A stretch of DNA of 64,000 nucleotides. Origin: an uncultured Pelagibacteraceae bacterium. GTDB taxonomy: Bacteria > Pseudomonadota > Alphaproteobacteria > Pelagibacterales > Pelagibacteraceae. This document shows positions 26,941 to 36,340 of this stretch, in pieces. The notes below the pieces were generated by a model. That model did no database searches, was not told the DNA's origin, and saw only the letters and a program-made list of their open reading frames with translations. The DNA lies in NCBI GenBank assembly GCA_902521355.1, contig CABYRT010000005.1, positions 1 to 64,000 of the forward strand, given 5' to 3'. A program made the position numbers and the translations under genes. The number at the start of each line of letters is the position of its first letter. The stretch's first letter is position 1.

Positions 26941-28070
26941 TACAAAAGATTAATTTTAAAATTAGTTTTTATCAGAAGAAAAATATAAAAGAAAAAAATT
27001 AGTAGAATTGGTAATACTAAAAAAATCATTTCGATTTCAAAATTAAAAAAAATAAACCTGTAACTTAGCTGTGAAAAAAGAATTATCAAAAAACCAAAAC
27101 CAAAAAGTATTATTTTTAAATTATTATAAATAAAATCTATTCTTGGTTTGATAACCAGTAAAGAACTTATTAATGATAATATCACTATATACAAAGGGTT
27201 GATTGTTCTCTGAAATATTTCCTCATATATCTCATCAATTGAGAAAGAGTTTTCTTTACTACACCTTATGATGCTTTCTTTTCTTACTTTAAAGAATTTA
27301 TCTAAACAAGATATTAATACGGAACTTTTAGTTTCGTTTAGTTTGTTTTCCTGTCTAATATTAGTTTTAAGCTTTGAAAGTTCATAAGTTGTTTCTTTAA
27401 AATTTAAATTAATACTACCTCTCTGATCAATATTTGTAATTTTTCCATTTAATAATTTGAAAGTATATCCATTGTTGTTTTTTACTAATTTACCATTTTT
27501 AGCAATTACAATTTTACTCTCATTGTTGTCTAATTCCTCTTTAATATATATTCCTTTTAAAAGTCCATTTTTTTTATTTTCCTCTACAAAAATTGTCATT
27601 TTTTTTGAAATGTTCGTAAATTTTTTGTCTTGTATTAATTTTGGAAAAAGATTTAATGATGAATTTCTCAAATAATCTTGTTTTAAATTTTGTGTGAGTG
27701 GAACTATATACAAGTTTAATATAAGTTGAATTATTAAAAATAAAATTGATAATTTCCCTATAAAATTTATAAAAACTATTTTTTTTATTCCATTTGTCCA
27801 GAATACTAAAATTTCATTATTATCAACATATTTCCCTAATATTATAAATAAAGTAATGAAATAAATGAAAATAAGTAATTTGCTGAAAATTTTTGGAACA
27901 TTCAGCAATGTGTAAACAAAATATACTTTAACTCCATGACCCTGTTCAGATATAATATCCAGTAAATTTACACCTTGTATTACCCAAACGATAGAGGTAA
28001 TTGCTATTGAGGCTAAAAGAAAAAAGGAAAATATGTCATATGATAATTTGCGAAAAATTAATTTATCCAT
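26940..28070 (-). CDS. lptF: LPS export permease LptF
   Basis: This 376-residue protein has the same six-helix YjgP/YjgQ architecture as LptG, with a central soluble domain (about 130-250). TLLNVPKIFSKLLIF is the family's second-helix signature. It heads the lptF-lptG-lptD-surA-pdxA-rsmA series and is divergent from pepA, with 54 bases between the start codons. The ATP-binding partner LptB is not in this window. Confidence 0.9.
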   Translation of the reverse strand: MDKLIFRKLSYDIFSFFLLASIAITSIVWVIQGVNLLDIISEQGHGVKVYFVYTLLNVPKIFSKLLIFIYFITLFIILGKYVDNNEILVFWTNGIKKIVFINFIGKLSILFLIIQLILNLYIVPLTQNLKQDYLRNSSLNLFPKLIQDKKFTNISKKMTIFVEENKKNGLLKGIYIKEELDNNESKIVIAKNGKLVKNNNGYTFKLLNGKITNIDQRGSINLNFKETTYELSKLKTNIRQENKLNETKSSVLISCLDKFFKVRKESIIRCSKENSFSIDEIYEEIFQRTINPLYIVILSLISSLLVIKPRIDFIYNNLKIILFGFGFLIILFSQLSYRFIFFNFEIEMIFLVLPILLIFFFYIFLLIKTNFKINLL

Positions 28071-28124
28071 TGAATTTAATAATTTATTAAATATACAACA
28101 TTATCTATTAAATATTTCAAAAAA

Positions 28125-29561
28125 ATGAAGCTAAAATTAGATTTCTCCAATAAAGTTCCAAAAGAAGCTAAAGATAACGAGATTATTTTGGTGAAAGACA
28201 AAACTAGTAAAAATAAAATAGTAAAGTCTTTAAGTAAATCATTGTTTAAAAATAAATTATTCTTAGAGAAAAAGTTCTTTGTTCAAAACATAAAAGATAA
28301 AAATTATATTTTTGTAAATAGCATGAATTCCAAAACAACCTTAGATTATGAAAAACTCGGATCGCAATTATATATCTTTCTAAACAATAATAAAATCGAG
28401 AAATCTTATCTAATATCTAACACTTCCCATCTTACGAGCGTGCAATTAGAAAAGTTATTACATGGAGCACAGCTAAAGTCTTATAAGTTCAATATTTATA
28501 AAACTAATAAGAAAAAAAATGAAAGTAATATTTTATATGTAGTAGGAGATAAATCAAAAAAAAATAATTTGTTGAGAAGTAAATTAAATTCACTTTTAGA
28601 AGGTGTTTTTCTTACTAGAGATCTTGTATCTGAGCCAGGGAATGTTCTACATCCAGATGAATATGCAAAACGAATAACTAAATTAAGAAAATTTGGATTA
28701 AAGATTACTGTATATGATCAAAGAAAATTAAGAAAGATGGGCATGAATGCTTTGCTAGGTGTAGGGCAAGGAAGTATCAGAGGATCATATTTGGTAACGA
28801 TGGAGTGGAATGGTTCTAAAAGTAAATTTAAACCCTTAGCCTTTGTAGGAAAAGGTGTATGTTTTGATACAGGGGGTTATTCATTAAAACCAGCAAAATT
28901 TATGGAAGATATGACATACGATATGGCAGGATCAGCTACTGTTGTTGGTTTAATGAAAACACTTGCACTAAGAAAATCAAAAATTAATGCAGTAGGAGTT
29001 GTTGGTCTTGTAGAAAATATGGTAAGTGGAAATGCACAAAGACCAGGAGATATTGTAAAATCTTATAGTGGAAAAACTATTGAAGTTTTAAATACTGATG
29101 CAGAAGGAAGATTAGTTTTAGCTGATGCTTTAACATTTACAGAAAAAAAATTTAAGCCTCAATTTATAGTTGACTTAGCAACATTAACTGGGGCAATAAT
29201 TGTTTCTCTAGGCTCTGAGTACGCAGGCTTATTTTCAAATAATGATAAATTATCTAAACAACTTATTGATGCAGGAGAAAGTGTTCAAGAAAAGCTTTGG
29301 AGAATGCCTTTAAACGAAAATTTTGATAAATTAATAAATTCTAAAAATGCTGACATGCAAAATATTAATTATGTAGGTGGTGCAGGTTCTACAACTGCAG
29401 CACAATTCTTACAAAGATTTATAATAAATAAAACGCCTTGGGCACACTTAGATATTGCTGGCATGGCATTTTCAAAATATGGAGGAGCACTTAACTCTGG
29501 AGGTGCAACTGGTTATGGAGTTAGATTGTTAAATAAATTAATTGAGGATAACTATGAGTAA
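28125..29561 (+). CDS. pepA: Leucyl aminopeptidase (M17)
   Basis: This 478-residue di-zinc peptidase removes N-terminal residues from peptides. The active site is complete: K243, D248, K255, D266, D325, E327 and R329 in VGKGVCFDTGG, TYDMAGSA and NTDAEGRLVLADAL. The pairing with lptF is common in Alphaproteobacteria. Its end overlaps the ndk start by 8 bases. Confidence 0.95.
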   Translation: MKLKLDFSNKVPKEAKDNEIILVKDKTSKNKIVKSLSKSLFKNKLFLEKKFFVQNIKDKNYIFVNSMNSKTTLDYEKLGSQLYIFLNNNKIEKSYLISNTSHLTSVQLEKLLHGAQLKSYKFNIYKTNKKKNESNILYVVGDKSKKNNLLRSKLNSLLEGVFLTRDLVSEPGNVLHPDEYAKRITKLRKFGLKITVYDQRKLRKMGMNALLGVGQGSIRGSYLVTMEWNGSKSKFKPLAFVGKGVCFDTGGYSLKPAKFMEDMTYDMAGSATVVGLMKTLALRKSKINAVGVVGLVENMVSGNAQRPGDIVKSYSGKTIEVLNTDAEGRLVLADALTFTEKKFKPQFIVDLATLTGAIIVSLGSEYAGLFSNNDKLSKQLIDAGESVQEKLWRMPLNENFDKLINSKNADMQNINYVGGAGSTTAAQFLQRFIINKTPWAHLDIAGMAFSKYGGALNSGGATGYGVRLLNKLIEDNYE

Positions 29562-29964
29562 TATTGAGCAAACTCTATCGATAATTAAACCAGATGCAGT
29601 CGAAAGAAATCTACAAGATCAGATTAAGCAAGAATTTACAAATAAAGGATTTGAAATAGTAAAAGAAAAAAAAATCCATATATCTAAAGAGGAAGCTGAA
29701 AAATTTTATAAAGTACATGAGTCCAAACCATTTTATAATGATTTATGTAATTATTTGTCTTCAGGTCCTATTGTTGTAATGACTTTACAACGAGATAATG
29801 CTGTTGCGGAAAATAGAAAGTTAATGGGAGCAACAAATCCAATTGATGCAGAGGAGGGTACTTTGAGGAAAAAATACGGTATTTCAATTGATAAAAACTC
29901 TGTTCACGGATCAGACAGTCCTGAAAATGCCAAGATAGAATTAGACTTTTTCTTTAATGACTAG
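29554..29964 (+). CDS. ndk: Nucleoside diphosphate kinase
   Basis: I choose the ATG at 29554 (GAGGAT just upstream) over an upstream TTG at 29542; the protein is then 136 residues. EQTLSIIKPDAV, the active-site SVHGSDSPENA with the phospho-histidine, and the C-terminal EIDFFF-like end (ELDFFFND) are diagnostic. It balances NTP pools. Its end overlaps convergent purN by 11 bases. Confidence 0.96.
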   Translation: MSNIEQTLSIIKPDAVERNLQDQIKQEFTNKGFEIVKEKKIHISKEEAEKFYKVHESKPFYNDLCNYLSSGPIVVMTLQRDNAVAENRKLMGATNPIDAEEGTLRKKYGISIDKNSVHGSDSPENAKIELDFFFND

Positions 29965-30532
29965 CTAGAAATCTAATAATTGCTTTTGGGTATAATTTAT
30001 GCTCGATTTTTAAAACTTTTTTTTGCAAACTTTTTTCACTATCAGATTTAAGAATTTTAACTTTTTTTTGCAATATAATTTTACCCGAATCCAATTTATC
30101 ATTAACAATATGAACTGTAGCTCCAGAGTATTTATCTTGATTTTGAATTGCTCGCTTGTGTGTATTTAGTCCTTTATACTTAGGAAGAAAAGAAGGGTGA
30201 ATATTAAGTATAGGTTTATTAAATTTTCTTATAAAACTACCTGATAGTATTTTCATAAATCCAGCTAAACAAATCAAATCAACATTATTCTTTTTTAATA
30301 ATTTTAACAAACGATCTTCAAAACTTTTTCTATTAGAATATTTAATAACAACATTATTGATTTTAGATCTATCTGCATAATCTAATCCTTTTGCATTAAA
30401 ATTATTAGAAACAACTAAAACAATTCTAATTAAAGATTTTTTCGTTTTTGAATATTTTACTAGTGATCTTAGATTACTACCTCTACCACTTATCAAAATT
30501 GCTGTATTTTTTTTACCAAATAACTTTTCCAC
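29954..30532 (-). CDS. purN: Phosphoribosylglycinamide formyltransferase
   Basis: This 192-residue GART uses 10-formyl-THF in the third step of purine synthesis. ISGRGSNLRSL near the start, LAGFMKIL and NIHPSFLPKYKG with the catalytic Asn-His are present. The start is a GTG that lies 20 bases inside purM, so translation is probably coupled. Confidence 0.94.
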   Translation of the reverse strand: MEKLFGKKNTAILISGRGSNLRSLVKYSKTKKSLIRIVLVVSNNFNAKGLDYADRSKINNVVIKYSNRKSFEDRLLKLLKKNNVDLICLAGFMKILSGSFIRKFNKPILNIHPSFLPKYKGLNTHKRAIQNQDKYSGATVHIVNDKLDSGKIILQKKVKILKSDSEKSLQKKVLKIEHKLYPKAIIRFLASH

Positions 30533-31535
30533 TCAATTTTACTTTTTCTGAATTTTTTGTAATTTTTCCAATGACATATGGTTTATATTTTTTTGGAAAT
30601 AATTTAATTACTTTTTTGTAGTTTGAGCGTTTTACTATTAAACAAAAACCCACACCACAATTAAAAGTTTTTAACATTTCTTGATCGCTAACACCTTGAC
30701 TTTTAAGCCATCTAAATATTTTTAATGTTTTTATTTTTTCTAAATTTATTTCAGCGCAGTAATTATCTGGTATTATTCTTTCAATATTGTCTTTTAATCC
30801 ACCGCCAGTGATATTTGCACAAGCATCCAAATACTTTTTTTTAATTAATTCTAATACATGTATTACATATATTTTAGTTGGTACCAATAATTCTTTTTTT
30901 AAAAATGAATTTTTTTTTATATTAATTTTCTTTTTTTTTATAATATGTCTTACTAAGGAATATCCATTTGAGTGAAGACCACTGGAAGGAATTGCCAGTA
31001 CTAAATCTTTTTCTTTTATTTTATTTAATAATATTTTGTCTTTCTCTACCAAGCCTAAAGAAAATCCTGCAATATCAAATTTACCTTTGGAATATGTTCC
31101 AGGCATTTCTGCAGTTTCTCCACCAACTAATTCACAGTCAGCTAATTTGCAGCCTTTAATAATTCCTCTAATTATATTTTTTAGCTTTTTCGTATCGATT
31201 TTTTCGACAGATATATAATCTAAAAAAACTAAAGGTTTCGCTCCTTGAACTATAATGTCATTTACACACATTGCCACAAGATCCACTCCAATTGTATCAA
31301 ATTTACCTAGCATATTTGCAACTTCAATTTTTGTACCAACTCCATCTGTGCTAGTTACAAGATATGGATTCTTTAAATTAATTGGCAGTTTTGTAAGCGC
31401 TCCAAAACCTCCAATATTCTTAAATTTACCACTTTTTTTTGATTTTTTTGTGCTTGAGGATATAAATTTAATAAATTTATCTGCTTTTTTTATGCTTACA
31501 CCACTTTTCTCATATGTAAAATTCTTCGATTCCAT
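30513..31535 (-). CDS. purM: Phosphoribosylformylglycinamidine cyclo-ligase
   Basis: This 340-residue AIR synthetase closes the imidazole ring in purine synthesis. TSTDGVGTKIEVA, GVDLVAMCVNDI, GGETAEMPG and NITGGGLKDNIERI are standard PurM motifs. The start codon is only 9 bp from the divergent DUF2066 gene, so its promoter must lie inside that gene. purN follows. Confidence 0.96.
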   Translation of the reverse strand: MESKNFTYEKSGVSIKKADKFIKFISSSTKKSKKSGKFKNIGGFGALTKLPINLKNPYLVTSTDGVGTKIEVANMLGKFDTIGVDLVAMCVNDIIVQGAKPLVFLDYISVEKIDTKKLKNIIRGIIKGCKLADCELVGGETAEMPGTYSKGKFDIAGFSLGLVEKDKILLNKIKEKDLVLAIPSSGLHSNGYSLVRHIIKKKKINIKKNSFLKKELLVPTKIYVIHVLELIKKKYLDACANITGGGLKDNIERIIPDNYCAEINLEKIKTLKIFRWLKSQGVSDQEMLKTFNCGVGFCLIVKRSNYKKVIKLFPKKYKPYVIGKITKNSEKVKLSGKVIW

Positions 31536-31544
31536 GTTTAATTT

Positions 31545-32621
31545 ATGTTTTTAGTTAAAAATAAAATTAATATTTACTTATACTTTTTTTTTTTACTTTT
31601 CATTTTAGTTTTTATCAAGTTTTCCACAACTATAGTATTTGCAGACAATTACACAGTTAAAAATATTAAAATTAAAGAACAATACGACATAAATTTTAAC
31701 AAAGATGAAGTAATAAACAAGGGTTTCAAAAAAGGATTTAAAACATTAATTTTTAGAATTGTAGAAAATAAAGATAAAAATTTATTTAATGATATACCAA
31801 ACAATAAAATTAGTTCATTGATTGACAATTTCTCCATAACAAATGAAAAATTTTTAAACAATAACTATGAAGTTGATTTTGATATTAAGTTTGATAAAAA
31901 AAAATTATTATCATTTATTAGAGAAAAAAATGTTATTTCTTCAGTTCCTAAAGATACAGAAATTCTTTTTATACCAATTTTGATTGATACAGAGAGTAAC
32001 GAGCTTATGTATTTTGATCAAAATTATTTCTATAACAATTGGAACAATGTTAACAAAAATTATTTTTTATTAAATTATAATTTGCCTGATGAAAATATTG
32101 AAAATTTCCGTCTTTTTCAAAAAATAAAAAATAATATTGAGAACAATGATTTATCTGAGATTACAAATAAGTATAACTTTGATAATATTTTTGTCGTAAT
32201 ATTTTATAAAAATAAAAAAAATTTACGAATATTTTCTAAAATTAATTTTTCAAATTCAAATTTTAGTTTTAATTTAAGTAAAGAAAATATTAATTATGAA
32301 AATAATAAAATATTAAATCAAATTATTTTAAATTTAAAAAATTTATATGAAGATAAATGGAAGTTAATTAATAAAATTAATACCTCAATTACAATACCCA
32401 TAAAAATTTCGATAAAAAATAGCAACTTCAAAATTTCTGACAAATTAGAAAATATATTAAATCAATCAGATTTTGTATATCAATATGAAATAGAAAAAAT
32501 GAATAGTAAAGAAATTATATATAAGATAATTTATAACAATAATCCTGAAAAATTTCTAAATACCTTAAGTGTAAATAATATAAATGTAAATTCATCTAGT
32601 GATATTTGGAATGTTGAATGA
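31545..32621 (+). CDS. DUF2066 family protein, exported or membrane-anchored
   Basis: This 358-residue protein has an N-terminal signal segment (about residues 9-33, very hydrophobic, then ADNYTV). The rest is Asn/Lys-rich with repeated strand patterns. Its place between purM and the DnaA-like hda gene is the classic setting of DUF2066 proteins in Alphaproteobacteria, and the YTVKNIKI opening fits. Function unknown. It overlaps hda by ATGA. Confidence 0.7.
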   Translation: MFLVKNKINIYLYFFFLLFILVFIKFSTTIVFADNYTVKNIKIKEQYDINFNKDEVINKGFKKGFKTLIFRIVENKDKNLFNDIPNNKISSLIDNFSITNEKFLNNNYEVDFDIKFDKKKLLSFIREKNVISSVPKDTEILFIPILIDTESNELMYFDQNYFYNNWNNVNKNYFLLNYNLPDENIENFRLFQKIKNNIENNDLSEITNKYNFDNIFVVIFYKNKKNLRIFSKINFSNSNFSFNLSKENINYENNKILNQIILNLKNLYEDKWKLINKINTSITIPIKISIKNSNFKISDKLENILNQSDFVYQYEIEKMNSKEIIYKIIYNNNPEKFLNTLSVNNINVNSSSDIWNVE

Positions 32622-33277
32622 GGGAATTGGATCAAAAACTCTTAGATTTTGGAATTACCGAAAGTTTTGATGAAAACGACTATTATGTATCTAAAAGCAA
32701 TTATTTTGCAAAAAACATTATAGAATTATGGCCTAAATGGGAAAAAAAAATTGTCAATTTATCTGGAGAAAAATATTCTGGCAAAACACATTTATCAAAT
32801 ATATTTAAAAAAAAAAGTAATGCTTTATATTTATATAGCAACAACATCGAAGATAAGATTTTAAAAAAAATTAAACTTTCAAACAGTATAATAATTGAAG
32901 ACCTAGAAGAAAGTTTTGACGAAAAACTTCTTTATTCTATATTTAATTTAGTTGAACAGGATAATAAATATTTATTAATCTCGTCAAAAAAACCAATAGA
33001 TACGATGAAATTCACACTCCCAGATTTATTATCAAGGTTAAAGAATTGTATAATAGCTAAAATAGAGCAGCCAGATGATGAGTTGATTTATGCAATAATT
33101 TTAAAAAGCTTCTCCGATAGACAAATTAAATTGGATAACAAAATTATAGATTATATTATAAAAAGAATCGCGAGATCGTATAGTAAAATGCATGAATTTA
33201 TATATAAGATTGATGAGTTGAGTTTAAAGAAAAAGAAATCTATTAACTTTAAAATAATAAAAGAGATAATAAATTGA
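32618..33277 (+). CDS. hda: DnaA-related regulator (HdaA-like)
   Basis: This 219-residue protein has a truncated DnaA AAA+ module. GEKYSGKTHL forms the P-loop near residue 49, IIEDLEE takes the Walker B position and LLSRLKNC resembles the sensor region. It lacks the DNA-binding domain. Known relatives help inactivate DnaA-ATP after initiation. It is sandwiched between DUF2066 and aspS, overlapping both. Confidence 0.82.
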   Translation: MRELDQKLLDFGITESFDENDYYVSKSNYFAKNIIELWPKWEKKIVNLSGEKYSGKTHLSNIFKKKSNALYLYSNNIEDKILKKIKLSNSIIIEDLEESFDEKLLYSIFNLVEQDNKYLLISSKKPIDTMKFTLPDLLSRLKNCIIAKIEQPDDELIYAIILKSFSDRQIKLDNKIIDYIIKRIARSYSKMHEFIYKIDELSLKKKKSINFKIIKEIIN

Positions 33278-35055
33278 GTAAATATAGGACACACACTTGC
33301 GGGGAACTAACTTTAAATAACAAAGATCAAACAATAAAGTTATCAGGCTGGATAAATAAAAAAAGAGATCATGGAAATCTATTGTTTTTAGATTTAAGAG
33401 ATCACTATGGACTAACTCAATGTGTAATTGATGAGGGTAAAAAAATATTTAAAGAAATAGAAAAACTTCCATTAGAAACTGTACTACAAGTTGAAGGTAA
33501 AGTTTTAGCTAGAGAAAAAGATACAATTAACAAAAATTTAAATACTGGAGAAATTGAGGTGGGAATTGAAAAATTTAGAATACTTGCAAGAACAAAGGAA
33601 TTGCCACTACCTGTTTTTTCAGATCAAGAATATTCTGAAGAAATTAGATTAAAGTACAGATTCTTAGATTTAAGAAGAAATAAAATTCACAAAAATATTA
33701 TTTTAAGATCCAAAATTATTTCATTTATTAGAACTGAAATGCAAAAATATGGTTTTCTAGAATATCAAACACCTATATTAACTTCATCTAGCCCAGAGGG
33801 TGCTAGAGACTTTTTAGTACCAAGCAGACTAAATCCTGGTAAATTTTATGCATTACCTCAAGCGCCACAACAATTTAAACAATTAATCATGGTATCTGGT
33901 TTTGATAAATATTTTCAAATTGCACCGTGTTTTAGAGATGAGGATGCAAGAGCTGACAGGAGTCCAGGTGAGTTTTATCAACTTGACTTGGAAATGTCTT
34001 TTGTAGAACAAGAGGATGTATTTAAAATAGTTGAGGAGTTATTTGTAAATTTATTCAAAAAATTTTCCTCTAAAAAGTTGCTCCATGAAAAATTTCCCAG
34101 AATTCCCTTTGATACTTCTATGCTTAAATACGGTTCTGACAAACCAGATTTGAGAAATCCTTTGGAAATAGCTGATATTACTGAAATTTTTAAAAGAGAT
34201 GATGTTAACTTTGAAATATTTAAAAAATTAGTAAGTAAAGGATCGATAGTTAGAGGAATAGTTACAAAAAATACATCTCAAAAACCAAGAAGTTTTTTTG
34301 ACGGAATTGATAAATGGGCAAAAGATGAAGGATCATCTGGTCTTGCATATTTTTCTATAGAAAATTCCAAGAAATTGAGCGCTAAAGGACCTGTGGGAAA
34401 ATTTTTTTCTGAAGAGTCTATCAAAGAGATAATGACAAAAATGAATGCTGAAGTAGGTGATACAATATTTATGTCTTGCGGAAATAAATCTGAAGTTGAG
34501 AAATTATTAAGTACTGCGAGAAATAAAATAGCAAATGAATTGAATTTAATTGATGAAAATGTTTTCTCATTTTGTTGGGTAGTGGACTATCCAATGTTTG
34601 AAATAGATGAAAATACCAAAAAGATCGAATTTAGCCACAACCCTTTTTCAATGCCGCAAGGTGATACTGATAATTTAGATCTTTCAGAACCCTTGAAACT
34701 AAAAGCTTTTCAATACGATATTGTGTGTAATGGTATTGAATTATCTTCCGGAGCAATCAGGAACCATAAACCTGATTTAATGTATAAATTATTCAAAATT
34801 GCTGGTTACTCTGAGGAAACAGTGAATGAGAAGTTTAGTGGTATGATTAATGCTTTAAGCTATGGGGCACCTCCCCATGGGGGCATTGCCCCTGGAATAG
34901 ATAGAATAGTCATGTTATTGGCAGAAGAAAAAAATATTAGAGAGGTAACCATGTTTCCAATGAATCAAAATGCCCAAGATTTAATGATGAATGCACCTTC
35001 AGAAGTAGACGAAAATCAATTAAAAGAACTTTATATTTCAAAAAGAAAAAAATAA
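33274..35055 (+). CDS. aspS: Aspartyl-tRNA synthetase
   Basis: This 593-residue class II synthetase has an N-terminal OB-fold (residues 1-105, with GWINKKRDHGNLLFLDLRD), motif 2 FRDEDARADRSPGEF, the bacterial GAD insertion (about 280-410) and motif 3 GIAPGIDRIVMLL. Translation starts at TTG overlapping the hda stop. It may be non-discriminating (Asp and Asn tRNA); this cannot be judged from the sequence alone. Confidence 0.96.
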   Translation: MSKYRTHTCGELTLNNKDQTIKLSGWINKKRDHGNLLFLDLRDHYGLTQCVIDEGKKIFKEIEKLPLETVLQVEGKVLAREKDTINKNLNTGEIEVGIEKFRILARTKELPLPVFSDQEYSEEIRLKYRFLDLRRNKIHKNIILRSKIISFIRTEMQKYGFLEYQTPILTSSSPEGARDFLVPSRLNPGKFYALPQAPQQFKQLIMVSGFDKYFQIAPCFRDEDARADRSPGEFYQLDLEMSFVEQEDVFKIVEELFVNLFKKFSSKKLLHEKFPRIPFDTSMLKYGSDKPDLRNPLEIADITEIFKRDDVNFEIFKKLVSKGSIVRGIVTKNTSQKPRSFFDGIDKWAKDEGSSGLAYFSIENSKKLSAKGPVGKFFSEESIKEIMTKMNAEVGDTIFMSCGNKSEVEKLLSTARNKIANELNLIDENVFSFCWVVDYPMFEIDENTKKIEFSHNPFSMPQGDTDNLDLSEPLKLKAFQYDIVCNGIELSSGAIRNHKPDLMYKLFKIAGYSEETVNEKFSGMINALSYGAPPHGGIAPGIDRIVMLLAEEKNIREVTMFPMNQNAQDLMMNAPSEVDENQLKELYISKRKK

Positions 35056-35066
35056 TTATTTTTTTC
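35045..35066. terminator. 22-bp palindrome holding two facing stop codons
   Basis: G-A7-TAATTA-T7-C is a perfect palindrome. TAA (35053-35055) ends aspS and TTA (35056-35058) is the stop of the convergent gene. Each strand has a T-run after the stop, so it could act as a simple bidirectional termination site, but a hairpin made only of A-T pairs would be weak. It also encodes the Lys-Lys tails of both proteins. Confidence 0.4.
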
Positions 35067-35877
35067 CTTTAAGATTTATTCTTATATCCGACAAATCTAC
35101 TAGTTTTTTTTTATAGTCGTTTCTAACAAAACCTTTGCTTGTAATATCTTTTACAAGTTTAATTAGTTGATTTTGATCTTCGCTATCTTGGCTTTCGTTT
35201 ACATCAGAATTTCCAGTTATAGACGGAGTGTGAGCCAAATCTTCTCTATTTAAATAGGAAATTGCAAGCTCTCTAAAAATATAATCTAATATTGAACTAG
35301 CGCTCATTATTCGATCATTTCCATAAACTTTTCCAGAAGGTTCAAATTTTGTGTCTAAATATGCATTAACAAATTCATCAAGTGGAACTCCATATTGAAG
35401 ACCCAATGATATTGCAATTGCAAAATTATTCATAAGAGCCTTTACTAGCTCGCCTTCTTTACTAGTATCGATAAAAATTTCTCCTATTTTTCCATCTTCA
35501 TATTCGCCAGTATGCAAATATACTTTGTGATCACCTATCGAAGCTTTCTGAATATAACCTTTTCTTCTATCAGGCATGCTAAATCTTTTTCCCATATTAT
35601 CGGTGATATTTTTTTTGAAATTTTCATCAATTGGTTTGGATTTAAGACTATTTTTAATTTCTTGACCACTAATAGGCTGCGAAACTATTTCAACCTTGCT
35701 ACTTTTAGTATCTTGAAGGTTTTTTGTTTTCCTATTATCTAGTTTAACGTCAATAATCTCAAATTTTCCATCGTCTTTACTCTCTAAGTTTTTAAGACTT
35801 TCCTCATTTATATCATCTAAATAATGAGATACTTTAAAGCTGCATGTGTAATATGTTTCAACTAAATATTTTGCCAT
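35056..35877 (-). CDS. Stand-alone NrdJ C-terminal (TSCPD) domain protein, NrdJb-like
   Basis: Residues about 105-220 closely follow the C-terminal part of adenosylcobalamin-dependent ribonucleotide reductase: [20 protein letters not shown], then [31 protein letters not shown] and [16 protein letters not shown]. Full NrdJ has well over 700 residues; here only 273 exist, as in the separate NrdJb subunit of Pseudomonas. The N-terminal 100 residues are charged and unfamiliar, beginning [13 protein letters not shown]. No catalytic subunit is in the window. AGGAT precedes the ATG. Confidence 0.75.
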   Translation of the reverse strand: MAKYLVETYYTCSFKVSHYLDDINEESLKNLESKDDGKFEIIDVKLDNRKTKNLQDTKSSKVEIVSQPISGQEIKNSLKSKPIDENFKKNITDNMGKRFSMPDRRKGYIQKASIGDHKVYLHTGEYEDGKIGEIFIDTSKEGELVKALMNNFAIAISLGLQYGVPLDEFVNAYLDTKFEPSGKVYGNDRIMSASSILDYIFRELAISYLNREDLAHTPSITGNSDVNESQDSEDQNQLIKLVKDITSKGFVRNDYKKKLVDLSDIRINLKGKK

Positions 35878-35939
35878 TGTAATCCTATTTGTAAATTGAA
35901 TCTTGATTAGAATTATGTATATACATTTTTGAAATATAG

Positions 35940-35963
35940 TCTAATTGTAAATTTACAATTAGA
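35940..35963. promoter_or_regulatory. Perfect 24-bp palindrome between divergent genes
   Basis: Each half is TCTAATTGTAAA and the two halves meet with no spacer. The palindrome sits 20 bases before the NDUFA12 start and 62 bases before the NrdJb-like start on the other side. The same spacer also has the 12-bp palindrome ATGTATATACAT at 35915-35926. Size and symmetry suit an operator for a dimeric regulator. Which protein would bind is unknown. Confidence 0.5.
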
Positions 35964-35983
35964 AATTGAAAATAATTTAAAAA

Positions 35984-36340
35984 ATGATTAAAGAAATTTT
36001 TACTTGGTGGAACAAACAAACATTTGGCACTAGACTAAATACAATTTTATTTGGAAAACTTGTTGGCGAAGATAATTCAGGCAACAAATATTATGAAAGC
36101 AAATCGGGAAAAAGATGGGTAATTTACAATGGGGAAGTCGAAGCATCAAAAATACCCAGTGAATGGTATTCTTGGATTCACCGAACTGGAAATAAAATTG
36201 AAAATAGTCATGAATTAGATAAATATAGCTGGCAAAAAGAGCATATGCCAAATCAAACGGGCACTGAAAATTCTTATCATCCAAATAAAAATAAAAGTAA
36301 AAATGCTTCGAATAAAAAATACACTTCTTGGAAAAGTTAA
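35984..36340 (+). CDS. Complex I accessory subunit NDUFA12 (B17.2) homologue
   Basis: This 118-residue soluble protein contains TWWNKQTFGTRL, GEDNSGNKYYE, KRWVIYNG and PSEWYSWIH, which follow the mitochondrial NDUFA12 pattern. It is one of the supernumerary NADH dehydrogenase subunits shared by Alphaproteobacteria and mitochondria. It is followed directly by DUF2155, a well-known alphaproteobacterial pair. The C-terminus is a hydrophilic Asn/Lys tail. Confidence 0.92.
   Translation: MIKEIFTWWNKQTFGTRLNTILFGKLVGEDNSGNKYYESKSGKRWVIYNGEVEASKIPSEWYSWIHRTGNKIENSHELDKYSWQKEHMPNQTGTENSYHPNKNKSKNASNKKYTSWKS

Noticed and set aside
31255..31554. 99-codon plus-strand frame antisense to purM
   Set aside because: It is antisense to conserved PurM motifs and has no independent support.
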